DNA from: Acidimicrobiia bacterium
GTDB lineage: Bacteria > Actinomycetota > Acidimicrobiia > Spongiisociales > JAHEDJ01
Reading direction: 5' to 3'
Assembly: GCA_030598025.1 (NCBI GenBank)
Contig: JAUVQS010000058.1
Span: forward strand, 1-8,591
DNA length: 8,591 nucleotides
Shown here: piece after piece, positions 1-5,778 of the stretch
Layout: every line of letters starts with the position of its first letter
Numbering within the stretch: position 1 is the stretch's first letter
The notes under the pieces: model-generated
The model's database searches: none
What the model saw: only the letters and a program-made list of their open reading frames with translations
Told to the model about the DNA's origin: nothing
Position numbers and translations under genes: made by a program

Positions 1-363
1 CGCGTTGATCTCCGCAAGAGATCGTGTGTTGCAGCGACGAACGACATGGTTCATCGGGAACGACCGGCCCTCGAGGTCGGTTTCGATCATGACGTTGATG
101 TCGACGTCGTCGAAGATGATTACCCGTCCGCGCAGATCGCGGAGTGCGTGAACCTCTGGCACTTCGGCGACGGCTTGCGCCGTCGAGGCGACCACGAAGG
201 ACGTTAGAGACGGCCGAATGGCGAGGCCATCCAGGTGATCGAGTGCCGTCGAGACGTCGACCTCGATGAGGCCGAACACTGTGTGGCGGCGGGTGGCGGC
301 TCGGCTGGCATCGACGACGATTCGCCGGCTCTTGGGAAACGGCTCCGTTCGGTATCCCGACAT
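1..363 (-). CDS. Stand-alone 2-oxoacid dehydrogenase E2 acyltransferase catalytic domain (N-terminal half, cut by window edge)
   Basis: The minus-strand frame is open from an ATG at 361-363 to the left edge, giving 121 residues. It starts MSGYRTEPFPKSRRIVVDAS and contains the segments VPEVHALRDLRGRVIIFDDV (about 68-87) and DINVMIETDLEGRSFPMNHV (about 88-107), which fit the start of the E2 catalytic (2-oxoacid_dh) fold: N-terminal helix, then the beta strands that follow PEVHA. This fold transfers acyl groups between lipoyl-dihydrolipoamide and CoA. The active-site HxxxD motif would lie beyond the window. A TAG at 373-375 closes the frame four codons upstream, so no lipoyl or E1/E3-binding domain precedes it; it is a lipoyl-less E2 homologue, and its acyl carrier and product are unknown. 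The RBS is weak (an AGG about 8 bases upstream). It lies downstream of the ccdA-like gene on the same strand. The family call is firm; the role is not. Confidence 0.82.
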   Translation of the reverse strand, partial: MSGYRTEPFPKSRRIVVDASRAATRRHTVFGLIEVDVSTALDHLDGLAIRPSLTSFVVASTAQAVAEVPEVHALRDLRGRVIIFDDVDINVMIETDLEGRSFPMNHVVRRCNTRSLAEINA

Positions 364-419
364 GCTGCCAACCTAGGCCCGCGAAGCTTCAGATGTTGGT
401 CGCCCTGGCTCCCCTCCTC

Positions 420-476
420 TCCCGTTCTTGCGTGAGTTATGCGCGCTCGGCGCGCATAACTCACGCAAGAACGGGA
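420..476. repeat. Perfect 27-bp inverted repeat with 3-base loop
   Basis: Positions 420-446 are the exact reverse complement of 450-476; the loop is TCG (447-449). The arms end in GCGCGC at the loop, and pairing stops at 419/477 (C opposite T). On the minus strand the hairpin begins 25 bases after the stop of the ccdA-like gene and ends 56 bases before the E2 start. No T-run follows the stem in either direction, so it is not a classical intrinsic terminator. Possible roles are a U-less terminator, an RNA processing site, or a copy of a dispersed palindromic repeat. The structure is certain; the role is inferred. Confidence 0.9.
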
Positions 477-501
477 TGAACTCCGAAGAACTCGCCGTGA
501 A

Positions 502-1377
502 TCATGCTGCCTGCTCGAGAATCTGATCAGGATCTACGTCCTCGGTTGGGCGCCGGAAGAACGCAATGGCAACTCCCGCTCCGATTACCGCCACCAACAC
601 CAGCACCGTGACCAATGGGTTAGCCGCGACGATCGAAGTGACCGACGAAGAGAGGTTGTCGATGAATCGAACCGGTCCGTTCGTGCTCAAAGCGTCGGCG
701 CCACTGAGCAGGACTGTCGCCCAATACCAAACGATGAAGCTTCCGGCGATTATGAGCACCACACCAGAGATCTTGTTGACGTGTTTTGAAGCTGAGCGGA
801 GTCGCTTGACCAGGGAGTCCTTGCCCAGAGCCATGGTCAGCGTGATGCCGAGTAGCACGATCGACATGCCGGCACCGTAGGCCAGAAAGGCGGCGAAACC
901 CCCGAAGAAGCTCGACTGGGTGAACGTCCCGGCCACTAGTGAGAGGAAGATCGGCAGCGTGCACGAGAGGGAGGCAATGGCGTAGGACACGCCGAACATG
1001 AAGATCGCTCCATACTTGTGCTCACGGCGCACCCCCTTTACCTGCGGGAGTCTGAGGTTGAGGTAGTGGCCCCGGAGGAGTGCGACACCGAGGACGAAAA
1101 GGCCCAGGCCGACGATGAGCGCCACCCAGGGGAGGTAGGTGGCGATCGATCGCAAGCCGGCCACGATCACGGCTCCGGTGATGCCAAAGACGACCAGGAA
1201 TCCGGCGGATACCACTCCGCCGATGACCAGCGCACGACGAAGAGCGGTCCGTCGATCGATCTCGCCATCGTCGAGTCCGATGAAGTACCCCAGATAGGCG
1301 GGGAGCATGGCAAATCCGCAGGGGTTCACAGTGGCGACAAGGCCGGCGGTGAAAGCGGTGGCGAGTAGTGCAGTCAT
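502..1377 (-). CDS. CcdA/DsbD-type cytochrome c biogenesis (thiol-disulfide transport) membrane protein
   Basis: Polytopic membrane protein of 291 residues from ATG 1377; an in-frame TTG at 1389 would add four. Numbering here is from the TTG. The signature NPCGFAMLPAYLGYF lies at 22-36, with Cys24. The second conserved cysteine is Cys143 in SLSCTLPIF, in the fourth predicted helix. About seven hydrophobic segments can be seen (roughly 8-36, 52-78, 84-105, 127-155, 162-188, 207-229, 258-278). In CcdA/DsbD proteins this Cys pair carries reducing equivalents from cytoplasmic thioredoxin across the membrane to extracytoplasmic thiol proteins such as those of cytochrome c maturation. No thioredoxin-like partner or ResB/CcsA gene is in the window, so the acceptor is unknown. 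I prefer the ATG because it places the NPCG motif at the usual distance and has GAGAG just ahead of it, but the TTG cannot be excluded. The gene lies about 87 bases behind the DUF333 lipoprotein on the same strand. Confidence 0.9.
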   Translation of the reverse strand: MTALLATAFTAGLVATVNPCGFAMLPAYLGYFIGLDDGEIDRRTALRRALVIGGVVSAGFLVVFGITGAVIVAGLRSIATYLPWVALIVGLGLFVLGVALLRGHYLNLRLPQVKGVRREHKYGAIFMFGVSYAIASLSCTLPIFLSLVAGTFTQSSFFGGFAAFLAYGAGMSIVLLGITLTMALGKDSLVKRLRSASKHVNKISGVVLIIAGSFIVWYWATVLLSGADALSTNGPVRFIDNLSSSVTSIVAANPLVTVLVLVAVIGAGVAIAFFRRPTEDVDPDQILEQAA

Positions 1378-1381
1378 CTCT

Positions 1382-1425
1382 CGCGACAACGGTTCAGAGC
1401 CACCACCCTTGCCGCGATTGTCGCG
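1382..1425 (-). promoter_or_regulatory. 8-bp inverted repeat ahead of the ccdA-like start
   Basis: CGCGACAA at 1382-1389 is perfectly mirrored by TTGTCGCG at 1418-1425, 28 bases apart. The arm nearer the gene covers the alternative TTG start and ends four bases before the ATG at 1377. In RNA it could form a long-looped stem beside the start codon; in DNA it could be an operator. It may also be chance in a GC-rich gap. Confidence 0.25.
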
Positions 1426-1464
1426 TAGCTGACAGTTCGGTGCCCGACCTGCCGGGGTATCCGG

Positions 1465-1716
1465 CTAGCCGCCCGGATTGTCTCCCGGAGCGCATTCTGC
1501 GCGGAAGTACGCCCACTGCGCGCACTCCGAGCCGTCATCGAAGATGCAGTAACCGCCGGTGCCTGCATCATCTGTTCGCATTTCGAGCGTGCCGCCCTGG
1601 TCCAAGCAGTACACGGCGGCGGGATTGGCAAGGCCGGCGTCGTCGTTCTCATCTTCGCCGCATCCGGCGAGTGAGACAGAGATTACGAGCAAGCCGATGA
1701 GAATGACCCGCTTCAT
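1465..1716 (-). CDS. DUF333-type (hemolysin-like) small lipoprotein
   Basis: An 83-residue secreted lipoprotein. MKR is followed by a hydrophobic stretch and a lipobox LAGC (16-19), so lipidation at Cys19 by Lgt and cleavage by signal peptidase II are expected, leaving it tethered outside the membrane. The mature part starts acidic (GEDENDD, about 20-26), followed by the DUF333 pattern NPAAVYCLDQGGTLEMRT (about 31-48), GYCIFDDGSECAQWAYFR (about 55-72) and a final ECAP. Four cysteines in the domain could form two disulfides, which would suit the neighbouring ccdA-like gene, though that link is inferred. DUF333 proteins are often labelled putative hemolysins without demonstrated activity, so I do not claim one. 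The start is firm: AGGAGG lies four bases ahead of the ATG, inside a hairpin (see 1717-1747). Confidence 0.88.
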   Translation of the reverse strand: MKRVILIGLLVISVSLAGCGEDENDDAGLANPAAVYCLDQGGTLEMRTDDAGTGGYCIFDDGSECAQWAYFRAECAPGDNPGG

Positions 1717-1747
1717 GTGACCTCCTAGATCAATACTAGGACGTCAC
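1717..1747 (-). promoter_or_regulatory. Hairpin containing the Shine-Dalgarno sequence of the DUF333 lipoprotein gene
   Basis: On the minus strand this stretch reads GTGAC-G-T-CCTAG, loop TATTGAT, then CTAGG-A-G-GTCAC directly before the ATG. Eleven base pairs form with a single G-G mismatch (1722/1742) around a 7-base loop. The whole AGGAGG (1721-1726) is in the 3' arm. As mRNA it could mask the ribosome binding site; as DNA the same dyad could bind a repressor. A further short palindrome, TACCG-CA-CGGTA, sits at 1749-1760. No convincing -35/-10 pair was found. The dyad is seen directly; its function is inferred. Confidence 0.5.
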
Positions 1748-2038
1748 TTACCGCACGGTAGGTTCCCGAGTTTGCGTCTGCGCGAAGACGGTCGAAACAC
1801 CGCACCACGATGCTCCTCGACCTCCGCCTCCTCTTCGCTTCGGCGCAGGAACTCGCCCCCGCCGTGGCCGCAATCCCCCTCAGCCCGGCCCGCATCTCGC
1901 TGCCTCGCAGCGAGCCAGCTCCCCCGCCAGCGGGAGAGCACGTTTGAATCCAGAATCTATGGCACCCGGACGTGTCGCACTGTCGCGAAACCGGACACCC
2001 GCCGGGGGGACCGACCCGACCGAGTCAGCGCGGGGCAC
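1748..2038. other. Gene-free gap of about 320 bases between the DUF333 lipoprotein and the PLP enzyme
   Basis: I find no convincing gene in the stretch 1717-2038. Open frames here translate to Arg/Ser/Pro-rich, low-complexity peptides with no family resemblance. The contents I can name are the RBS hairpin at 1717-1747, the TACCGCACGGTA palindrome at 1749-1760, a purine/pyrimidine-biased tract around 1812-1840 and the double hairpin at 1896-1939. No tRNA, RNase P RNA, tmRNA or SRP RNA core was recognised. It must hold the 3' end of the PLP-enzyme transcript and probably the lipoprotein promoter. Confidence 0.5.
1896..1939. repeat. Double hairpin, likely a copy of a dispersed intergenic repeat
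   Basis: Two stems lie side by side. CTCGCTGC (1896-1903) pairs perfectly with GCAGCGAG (1907-1914) around a CTC loop. GCTCCCCCGC (1918-1927) pairs with GCGGGAGAGC (1930-1939) around CA, with one mismatch. On the minus strand they are followed by GCTGAGGGGG at 1874-1883. Paired short stems followed by a G-run are typical of dispersed intergenic repeats in GC-rich bacteria. It lies about 100 bases after the PLP enzyme stop, so it could also help end that transcript, though no T-run follows. Confidence 0.45.
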
Positions 2039-2902
2039 CTATCCCGACCAGGGTGGGCCGCTCAGGTACTTCCATCCGGCGTCGGGGAGTATTGCGATGG
2101 CTATGCCGCCCTCCCTGCTCAACACATCTACGGCAGCGTGCAGTACCGCTCCTGATGACGTTCCGATGAACTGGCCTTCTTCCCGCATGGTTTCAGCGAC
2201 CATTTCGGCGGCGGTGGCCGAGTGCACCTCATGTCGATCGGTGACCAGCGACAGGTCGGCGACGGGCGGTTGAAACGGATCGCTCTGTGAGCGCATCCCG
2301 CCGATTGGATCGTCCACGAATGGTTCGACTGAGTGGATGCGAATGCCGTCCCACGATCGCACCAGGCCCCGGCTCACACCGGTCAGGGTTCCGCCGGTTC
2401 CGTATGCACCGAAGAAGTGAGTCGGGGGCTGATCGAGAGGCCAGTCGTTGATGATCTCGAGGGCAGTGCCGAAGAAGTGGGAGTAGACGTTCCAGCGATT
2501 CCCGTACTGATAGAGCATGTGGCCCTCGCCGGCTTCAACCAACTCCGTTGCATGGGCGATTGCGCCGTTTGGCCCTCCCTCCACTTCGATCAGTTCAGCG
2601 CCGTAGGCCCTCAGCAGGCTCTTTCGTTCCTCGGTGGCGGTATTCGGCAAGCAGACAACCATGGGGTGACCGTGCAGGAGGGCCAGACGAGCCAACCCGA
2701 TGCCCGTGTTGCCCGAGGTGGCTTCAATCATGGGTTGGCCGGATTTCAGCTTCCGACTCTCGAGGGCGTTGTGGAACATGAACCAGGCCGCCCGATCCTT
2801 GATCGATCCGGTGGGATTGAACCATTCGAGCTTGGCGAACAGCCGCGTCCCCGCCGGTGCCAGGCAGGGGAACTCAACGAGAGGGGTATTGCCGGGCTTC
2901 AT
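2039..2902 (-). CDS. PLP-dependent cysteine synthase/cystathionine beta-synthase family enzyme (CysK/CysM-like)
   Basis: A fold-type II PLP enzyme of 287 residues, a little shorter than typical CysK/CysM. It opens directly with the substrate-entry motif GNTPLVEF (4-11). The Schiff-base lysine is Lys35 in NPTGSIKDRAA (29-39). The substrate-binding loop EATSGNTGIGLA is at 60-71, the phosphate-binding loop GTGGTLTG at 168-175, GTSSGA at 247-252 near the pyridine ring, and the C-terminal ILPDAGWKYLS at 271-281. The family replaces the side chain of O-acetyl- or O-phosphoserine with sulfide or another thiol; the exact donor and nucleophile cannot be read here. An in-frame TGA ten codons upstream and no alternative start between fix the ATG at 2902; a GGTGA eight bases ahead is a weak RBS. 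It diverges from the PNPOx-like gene across about 120 bases. Confidence 0.9.
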   Translation of the reverse strand: MKPGNTPLVEFPCLAPAGTRLFAKLEWFNPTGSIKDRAAWFMFHNALESRKLKSGQPMIEATSGNTGIGLARLALLHGHPMVVCLPNTATEERKSLLRAYGAELIEVEGGPNGAIAHATELVEAGEGHMLYQYGNRWNVYSHFFGTALEIINDWPLDQPPTHFFGAYGTGGTLTGVSRGLVRSWDGIRIHSVEPFVDDPIGGMRSQSDPFQPPVADLSLVTDRHEVHSATAAEMVAETMREEGQFIGTSSGAVLHAAVDVLSREGGIAIAILPDAGWKYLSGPPWSG

Positions 2903-3025
2903 GAGATCGTCACCGTAGCGGCGCCCTCAGAGTACGGATGCAGGAGACGATGCGACCATGGCCCCTAGTCCCCAAATGGCCGGGATGGCACTGTGGTCGG
3001 AGTTGCCGGCGAACCTGGAGATTCA

Positions 3026-3514
3026 ATGCCCGCCCCTGTGACTACCGATTCCGTTTGGGAGGTTCTCGAGAAGCACCTCTTTGGAGTGCTCGCCTATGTG
3101 ACACCGGCCGGCGAGGCTCGATCGGCCGGCGTTGTCTACGTTGTGGCCGATCGGGTCTTCTACATCTTGACCGGGACCGACACGTGGAAGGCACGCCACA
3201 TTAAGCAGAGCCCCCATGTCTCGCTGACCGTCACGATTCCGAAGCGCATTCCGTTTGTGCCGTTTCTCAAGATTCCTGCCGCGGTAGCGACTTGCCAGGG
3301 AACGGCTGAGATCGTCAGCGTCGGTGAGGTGGATGAATCAATCGTTGCTCGTCTCTATCGTGGGATGGAGGTCACCGATCAGCTCCGGGCAGAAACCTGT
3401 GTAATCAAGGTCATCCCTTCCGGCGATTTCGTAACCTATGGGATTGGCGTGCCGCTGATCCGGATGCGGGACCCTGAGGAAGCGAGCGGCCGAACCCCGG
3501 TTGGGAGCCTGTAG
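3026..3514 (+). CDS. Pyridoxamine 5'-phosphate oxidase-like FMN-binding split-barrel protein
   Basis: A 162-residue soluble protein. Strand-rich segments follow the PNPOx-like pattern: LFGVLAYVTPAGEARSAGVV (18-37), VFYILTGTDTWKARHIKQSP (44-63, where the TDTWKARHI stretch matches the flavin-phosphate-contacting region) and HVSLTVTIP (64-72), then a later strand CQGTAEIVSV (90-99) and a C-terminal half with CVIKVIPSGDFVTYGIGV (125-142). Such proteins bind FMN, F420 or haem and reduce or oxidise varied small molecules, so the substrate cannot be inferred. The ATG at 3026 is chosen over an in-frame GTG at 2993 because GGAG stands five bases ahead of it and the extra residues are not conserved-looking. 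The gene ends 27 bases before the amidohydrolase on the same strand, suggesting co-transcription. Confidence 0.85.
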   Translation: MPAPVTTDSVWEVLEKHLFGVLAYVTPAGEARSAGVVYVVADRVFYILTGTDTWKARHIKQSPHVSLTVTIPKRIPFVPFLKIPAAVATCQGTAEIVSVGEVDESIVARLYRGMEVTDQLRAETCVIKVIPSGDFVTYGIGVPLIRMRDPEEASGRTPVGSL

Positions 3515-3541
3515 ACGGGACCCACCGAGACGGGAGAGAGC

Positions 3542-4777
3542 ATGGACCTCATAATCCGGAACGCCCAACTGCGTAATCGATCTACGCCGGTCGACATCGG
3601 GGTCGGAGATCGCCGCATCGTTTCGATATCCGACCACCTCGATGAGGCCGGCGATATCACGATCGACGCAGGGGGGATGCTCGTCACCGAGTCGTTCGCC
3701 AACCCTCACCTACATCTGTGCAAGGTCTACACGCTGGATCGGATGGACGAACTAGCACTTGCGGATTACCACGGCGGTCAGATGGGCAAGGCGATGAACG
3801 CCATTGAACTGGCTGCGCGGGTCAAGGCCGACTACGACGAGGAGTGGATTCTGCCGAATGCGAGAAAGGCCGTAGCTTTGGCCGCTCTGCACGGCAACAC
3901 ACACATTCGTGCCTTCGCCGATGTCGACACAAAGGCCGGGCTCGAAGGAGTCAAGGCACTGCTACGACTCAGAGACGAGTTTGCCGGCACCGTCGACTTG
4001 CAGGTGGTCGCCTTCGCTCAGGATGGTCTGATCCGCGAACCGGGCGCCTCTGTCCTGATGCGCCGGGCGATGGAGTTGGGAGCCGACGTGGTCGGTGGCA
4101 TTCCCTGGATCGAGTTCACCGAAGCAGACGAGCAGGCTCATGTCGACGAGGTGTTCGATCTGGCCGTCGAGTTCGATAAGCCGGTCTCGATGCTCGTCGA
4201 CGATGCCGGCGACCCGGGCCTCCGAACGCTCGAGATGATGGCCGTGAAGGCAATTGAGACCGGTTGGCAGGGACGAGCGCTGGCTCACCATGCCCGGGCG
4301 ATGGCTCTCTACCCGAAGCCCTATCTGCAGAAGGTGGCGGCCCTGCTCAGGGAGGCTGCCATGGGCGTCGTGACCGACCCTCACACCGGCCCGCTTCATG
4401 CACGGGTCCGGGAGTTGCTCGACGAAGGAGTGCTGGTGTGCCTCGGTCAGGATGATGTGTCCGACGCCTATTACCCGCTGGGGCGCAACAACATGCTCGA
4501 GGTGGCGTTCCTGGCCGTCCATCTCTTGTGGATGACCACCGCCGCCGGCATGGAGCGGGTCTACTCGATGGTGACCACCGATGCAGCAGCTTCCATGGGC
4601 CTCACCGACTTCCGGCTCGAAGTTGGTGCCCCCGCCCATCTCGTCGTACTTGGAGAACCCGACGTGCGGGAGGCTCTTCGCAGTCATGCCGCTCCGCTCC
4701 ACGTTGTCAGTCACGGCCGTCTGGTAGACCGGAAGGCTATGCAGTCAATCGTGGACGCCGACGGACAGGGTGGTTAG
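3542..4777 (+). CDS. Cytosine-deaminase-like amidohydrolase with altered metal/catalytic site
   Basis: A 411-residue amidohydrolase-superfamily protein with the usual layout: small N-terminal beta-sandwich strands (MDLIIRNAQL; IVSIS; TIDAGGMLV), a TIM barrel and a C-terminal return to the sandwich (APAHLVVLGEP, 363-373; HVVSHGRLV, 387-395). The first metal motif is NPHLHL with His56 and His58. The fourth/fifth strand region is GRALAHHARAM (244-254; His249/His250), and the Asp ligand is expected in LGQDDVSDAYYPLGRNNMLE (301-320; Asp304), closely like CodA of E. coli. Where CodA has the metal His and catalytic Glu (HCDE), this protein reads LVDD (218-221), so the His is Leu and the Glu is Asp. 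Members hydrolyse C-N bonds in cyclic or amide substrates; here substrate and even activity are open. GGGAG/GAGAG just ahead of the ATG supports the start. Downstream partner of the PNPOx-like gene. Confidence 0.88.
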   Translation: MDLIIRNAQLRNRSTPVDIGVGDRRIVSISDHLDEAGDITIDAGGMLVTESFANPHLHLCKVYTLDRMDELALADYHGGQMGKAMNAIELAARVKADYDEEWILPNARKAVALAALHGNTHIRAFADVDTKAGLEGVKALLRLRDEFAGTVDLQVVAFAQDGLIREPGASVLMRRAMELGADVVGGIPWIEFTEADEQAHVDEVFDLAVEFDKPVSMLVDDAGDPGLRTLEMMAVKAIETGWQGRALAHHARAMALYPKPYLQKVAALLREAAMGVVTDPHTGPLHARVRELLDEGVLVCLGQDDVSDAYYPLGRNNMLEVAFLAVHLLWMTTAAGMERVYSMVTTDAAASMGLTDFRLEVGAPAHLVVLGEPDVREALRSHAAPLHVVSHGRLVDRKAMQSIVDADGQGG

Positions 4778-4816
4778 ATCGATCGATCGTCCGGCGCGGA
4801 CTGCGGACTGCGGATT

Positions 4817-5653
4817 TCACGCCAATGCTTCCACCAACGTGATCACACCGATCAGCAGGAACAGCCAACCGAGGCTGCGGACGAGACGCTGCTCGGGAAC
4901 TCTCCTGGCGATTTGCGGTCCGATCTGACCACCGATGATCACACCGGGCACGGTGAAGACGACGATCGATGCGACGGTGGACAGAGCGTCGCCGCCGGCG
5001 GACGCGAACTCGACGAGATGGGTGACGGAGGCAGCGAGAGCTGTAACGGCCACGACGGCTACCGACGTTGCGACGGTGATCCGGGAGGGCACACGGCATC
5101 GTTTGATCAGAGCGTAGGAGTTGAGTTCACCCAGCCCGGTTGAGATGAGTCCGACCAGGAGGCCACCCACGCCCGCGAACGCTCTGCCCTCTGCCTTCCT
5201 ACACAGTTCGTACTCGTAGGTCGTTCCGTCGGAGGTGACGATCTTGCGCGCTACCGATGGTTGCGTGACTCCTTCGCCTCGGGCGATGGACGCGTCTTGC
5301 GCTGCATGGTCCGCTTTGTGCCGCACGAAAGCCGCGGCGATCACCAGCAGGCCGACACCGAGGATCCCTTTGAGCACAGCATCGTCGACGTAGCCGGCCG
5401 CAAACGAACCCGCTACGGCGGCCGGGATCGAGGCGGCCATGAGCATTCCCGCCACCTTCCAGTCGATCGCCCTGGCACGGGCGTGAGCCGATACTCCGGA
5501 GGCGAATCCGAACACTTCGGTTATGAGTGCAGTTCCTATTGCCACCTGGGGAGAGAGCTGCAGTCCAATGACGAAGAGTGGGGAGAGAAATGTGGCACCG
5601 CCGATACCGGCACCGTTGGCCACTGAGGCGACGGCGATGGCAATCGGGAACAT
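4817..5653 (-). CDS. TauE/SafE (TSUP) family sulfite/anion exporter
   Basis: A 278-residue polytopic membrane protein. The first family repeat shows GAGIGGATFLSPLF (14-27) and AIGTALITEVFGFASGV (38-54); the second shows AGVGGLLVGLISTGLGELNS (160-179), YALIKRCRVP (180-189) and VATSVAVVAVTALAASVTHL (194-213). Eight or so hydrophobic segments are visible. Between the halves lies a hydrophilic loop (about 111-157, RHKAD to CRKAEG) with a strand pair TSDGTTYEYEL (140-150). TSUP proteins move small organic or sulfur anions such as sulfite or sulfoacetate out of the cell; specificity cannot be read from sequence. The ATG at 5653 has no RBS at a usable distance; the frame stays open upstream with ..GPLIEYWY, and GGAGG at 5676-5680 points to an ATC codon at 5666-5668, so the true protein may be five residues longer. 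It converges on the amidohydrolase (39-base gap). Confidence 0.87.
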   Translation of the reverse strand: MFPIAIAVASVANGAGIGGATFLSPLFVIGLQLSPQVAIGTALITEVFGFASGVSAHARARAIDWKVAGMLMAASIPAAVAGSFAAGYVDDAVLKGILGVGLLVIAAAFVRHKADHAAQDASIARGEGVTQPSVARKIVTSDGTTYEYELCRKAEGRAFAGVGGLLVGLISTGLGELNSYALIKRCRVPSRITVATSVAVVAVTALAASVTHLVEFASAGGDALSTVASIVVFTVPGVIIGGQIGPQIARRVPEQRLVRSLGWLFLLIGVITLVEALA

Positions 5654-5665
5654 GTACCAGTACTC

Positions 5666-5680
5666 GATGAGTGGTCCTCC
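5666..5680 (-). promoter_or_regulatory. Strong Shine-Dalgarno sequence placed for a possible ATC start of the TSUP gene
   Basis: Minus-strand GGAGG (5676-5680) is followed by seven bases and then ATC (5666-5668), which is in frame with the TSUP gene. No ATG, GTG or TTG exists in this frame between the upstream TAG and the ATG at 5653, and that ATG is 22 bases from the GGAGG, too far for normal initiation. Either an AUC start is used, or the RBS match is incidental. Confidence 0.45.
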
Positions 5681-5743
5681 GCCTAGGAATCTACCGGTGT
5701 CGGAGAGCTAGACAGCCTCTGGCCGGCCACATGGGGTCGAGCG

Positions 5744-5759
5744 AGCAGCGTATGCTGCT
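5744..5759. promoter_or_regulatory. Palindrome AGCAGC-GTAT-GCTGCT in the divergent TSUP/His-rich-protein gap
   Basis: Perfect six-base arms around GTAT, 19 bases ahead of the small gene's ATG and about 75 bases from the TSUP start. The embedded TATGCT could serve as a -10 box, but no good -35 is placed for it. Candidate operator only. Confidence 0.25.
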
Positions 5760-5778
5760 TGGACGATTCGGGAGATTG

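Noticed and set aside
1744..1941. Small open frames in the gap between the lipoprotein and PLP enzyme
   Set aside because: Products are Arg/Glu/Ser-rich low-complexity strings that translate the hairpin repeats; no supporting RBS.
1935..1970. tRNA-like string GTTTGAATCC
   Set aside because: It resembles a T-loop, but the flanks do not form a T-stem or an acceptor stem and no anticodon arm can be drawn.
2333..2968. 211-codon plus-strand frame over the PLP enzyme
   Set aside because: Antisense shadow of a gene with intact PLP motifs; no RBS and no family resemblance.
2993..3025. GTG at 2993 as start of the PNPOx-like gene
   Set aside because: The ATG at 3026 has GGAG at proper spacing, and the extra 11 residues do not look like part of the domain.
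3962..4714. 250-codon open frame on the minus strand inside the amidohydrolase gene
   Set aside because: It is antisense to a gene with clear family motifs, its product has no recognisable fold, and GC-rich coding DNA commonly opens long antisense frames.
4777..4816. GATC tandem repeat and GGACTGC direct repeat between the convergent amidohydrolase and TSUP genes, considered as a bidirectional terminator
   Set aside because: The only stem (GTCC/GGAC, 4 bp) is too weak and no T-run follows on either strand; the repeats are very short.
5671..5778. N-terminal extension of the small His-rich protein to an ATG at 5671
   Set aside because: It would cover the divergent promoter region, gives an Arg-rich leader without coding character, and a good RBS stands before the ATG at 5779.
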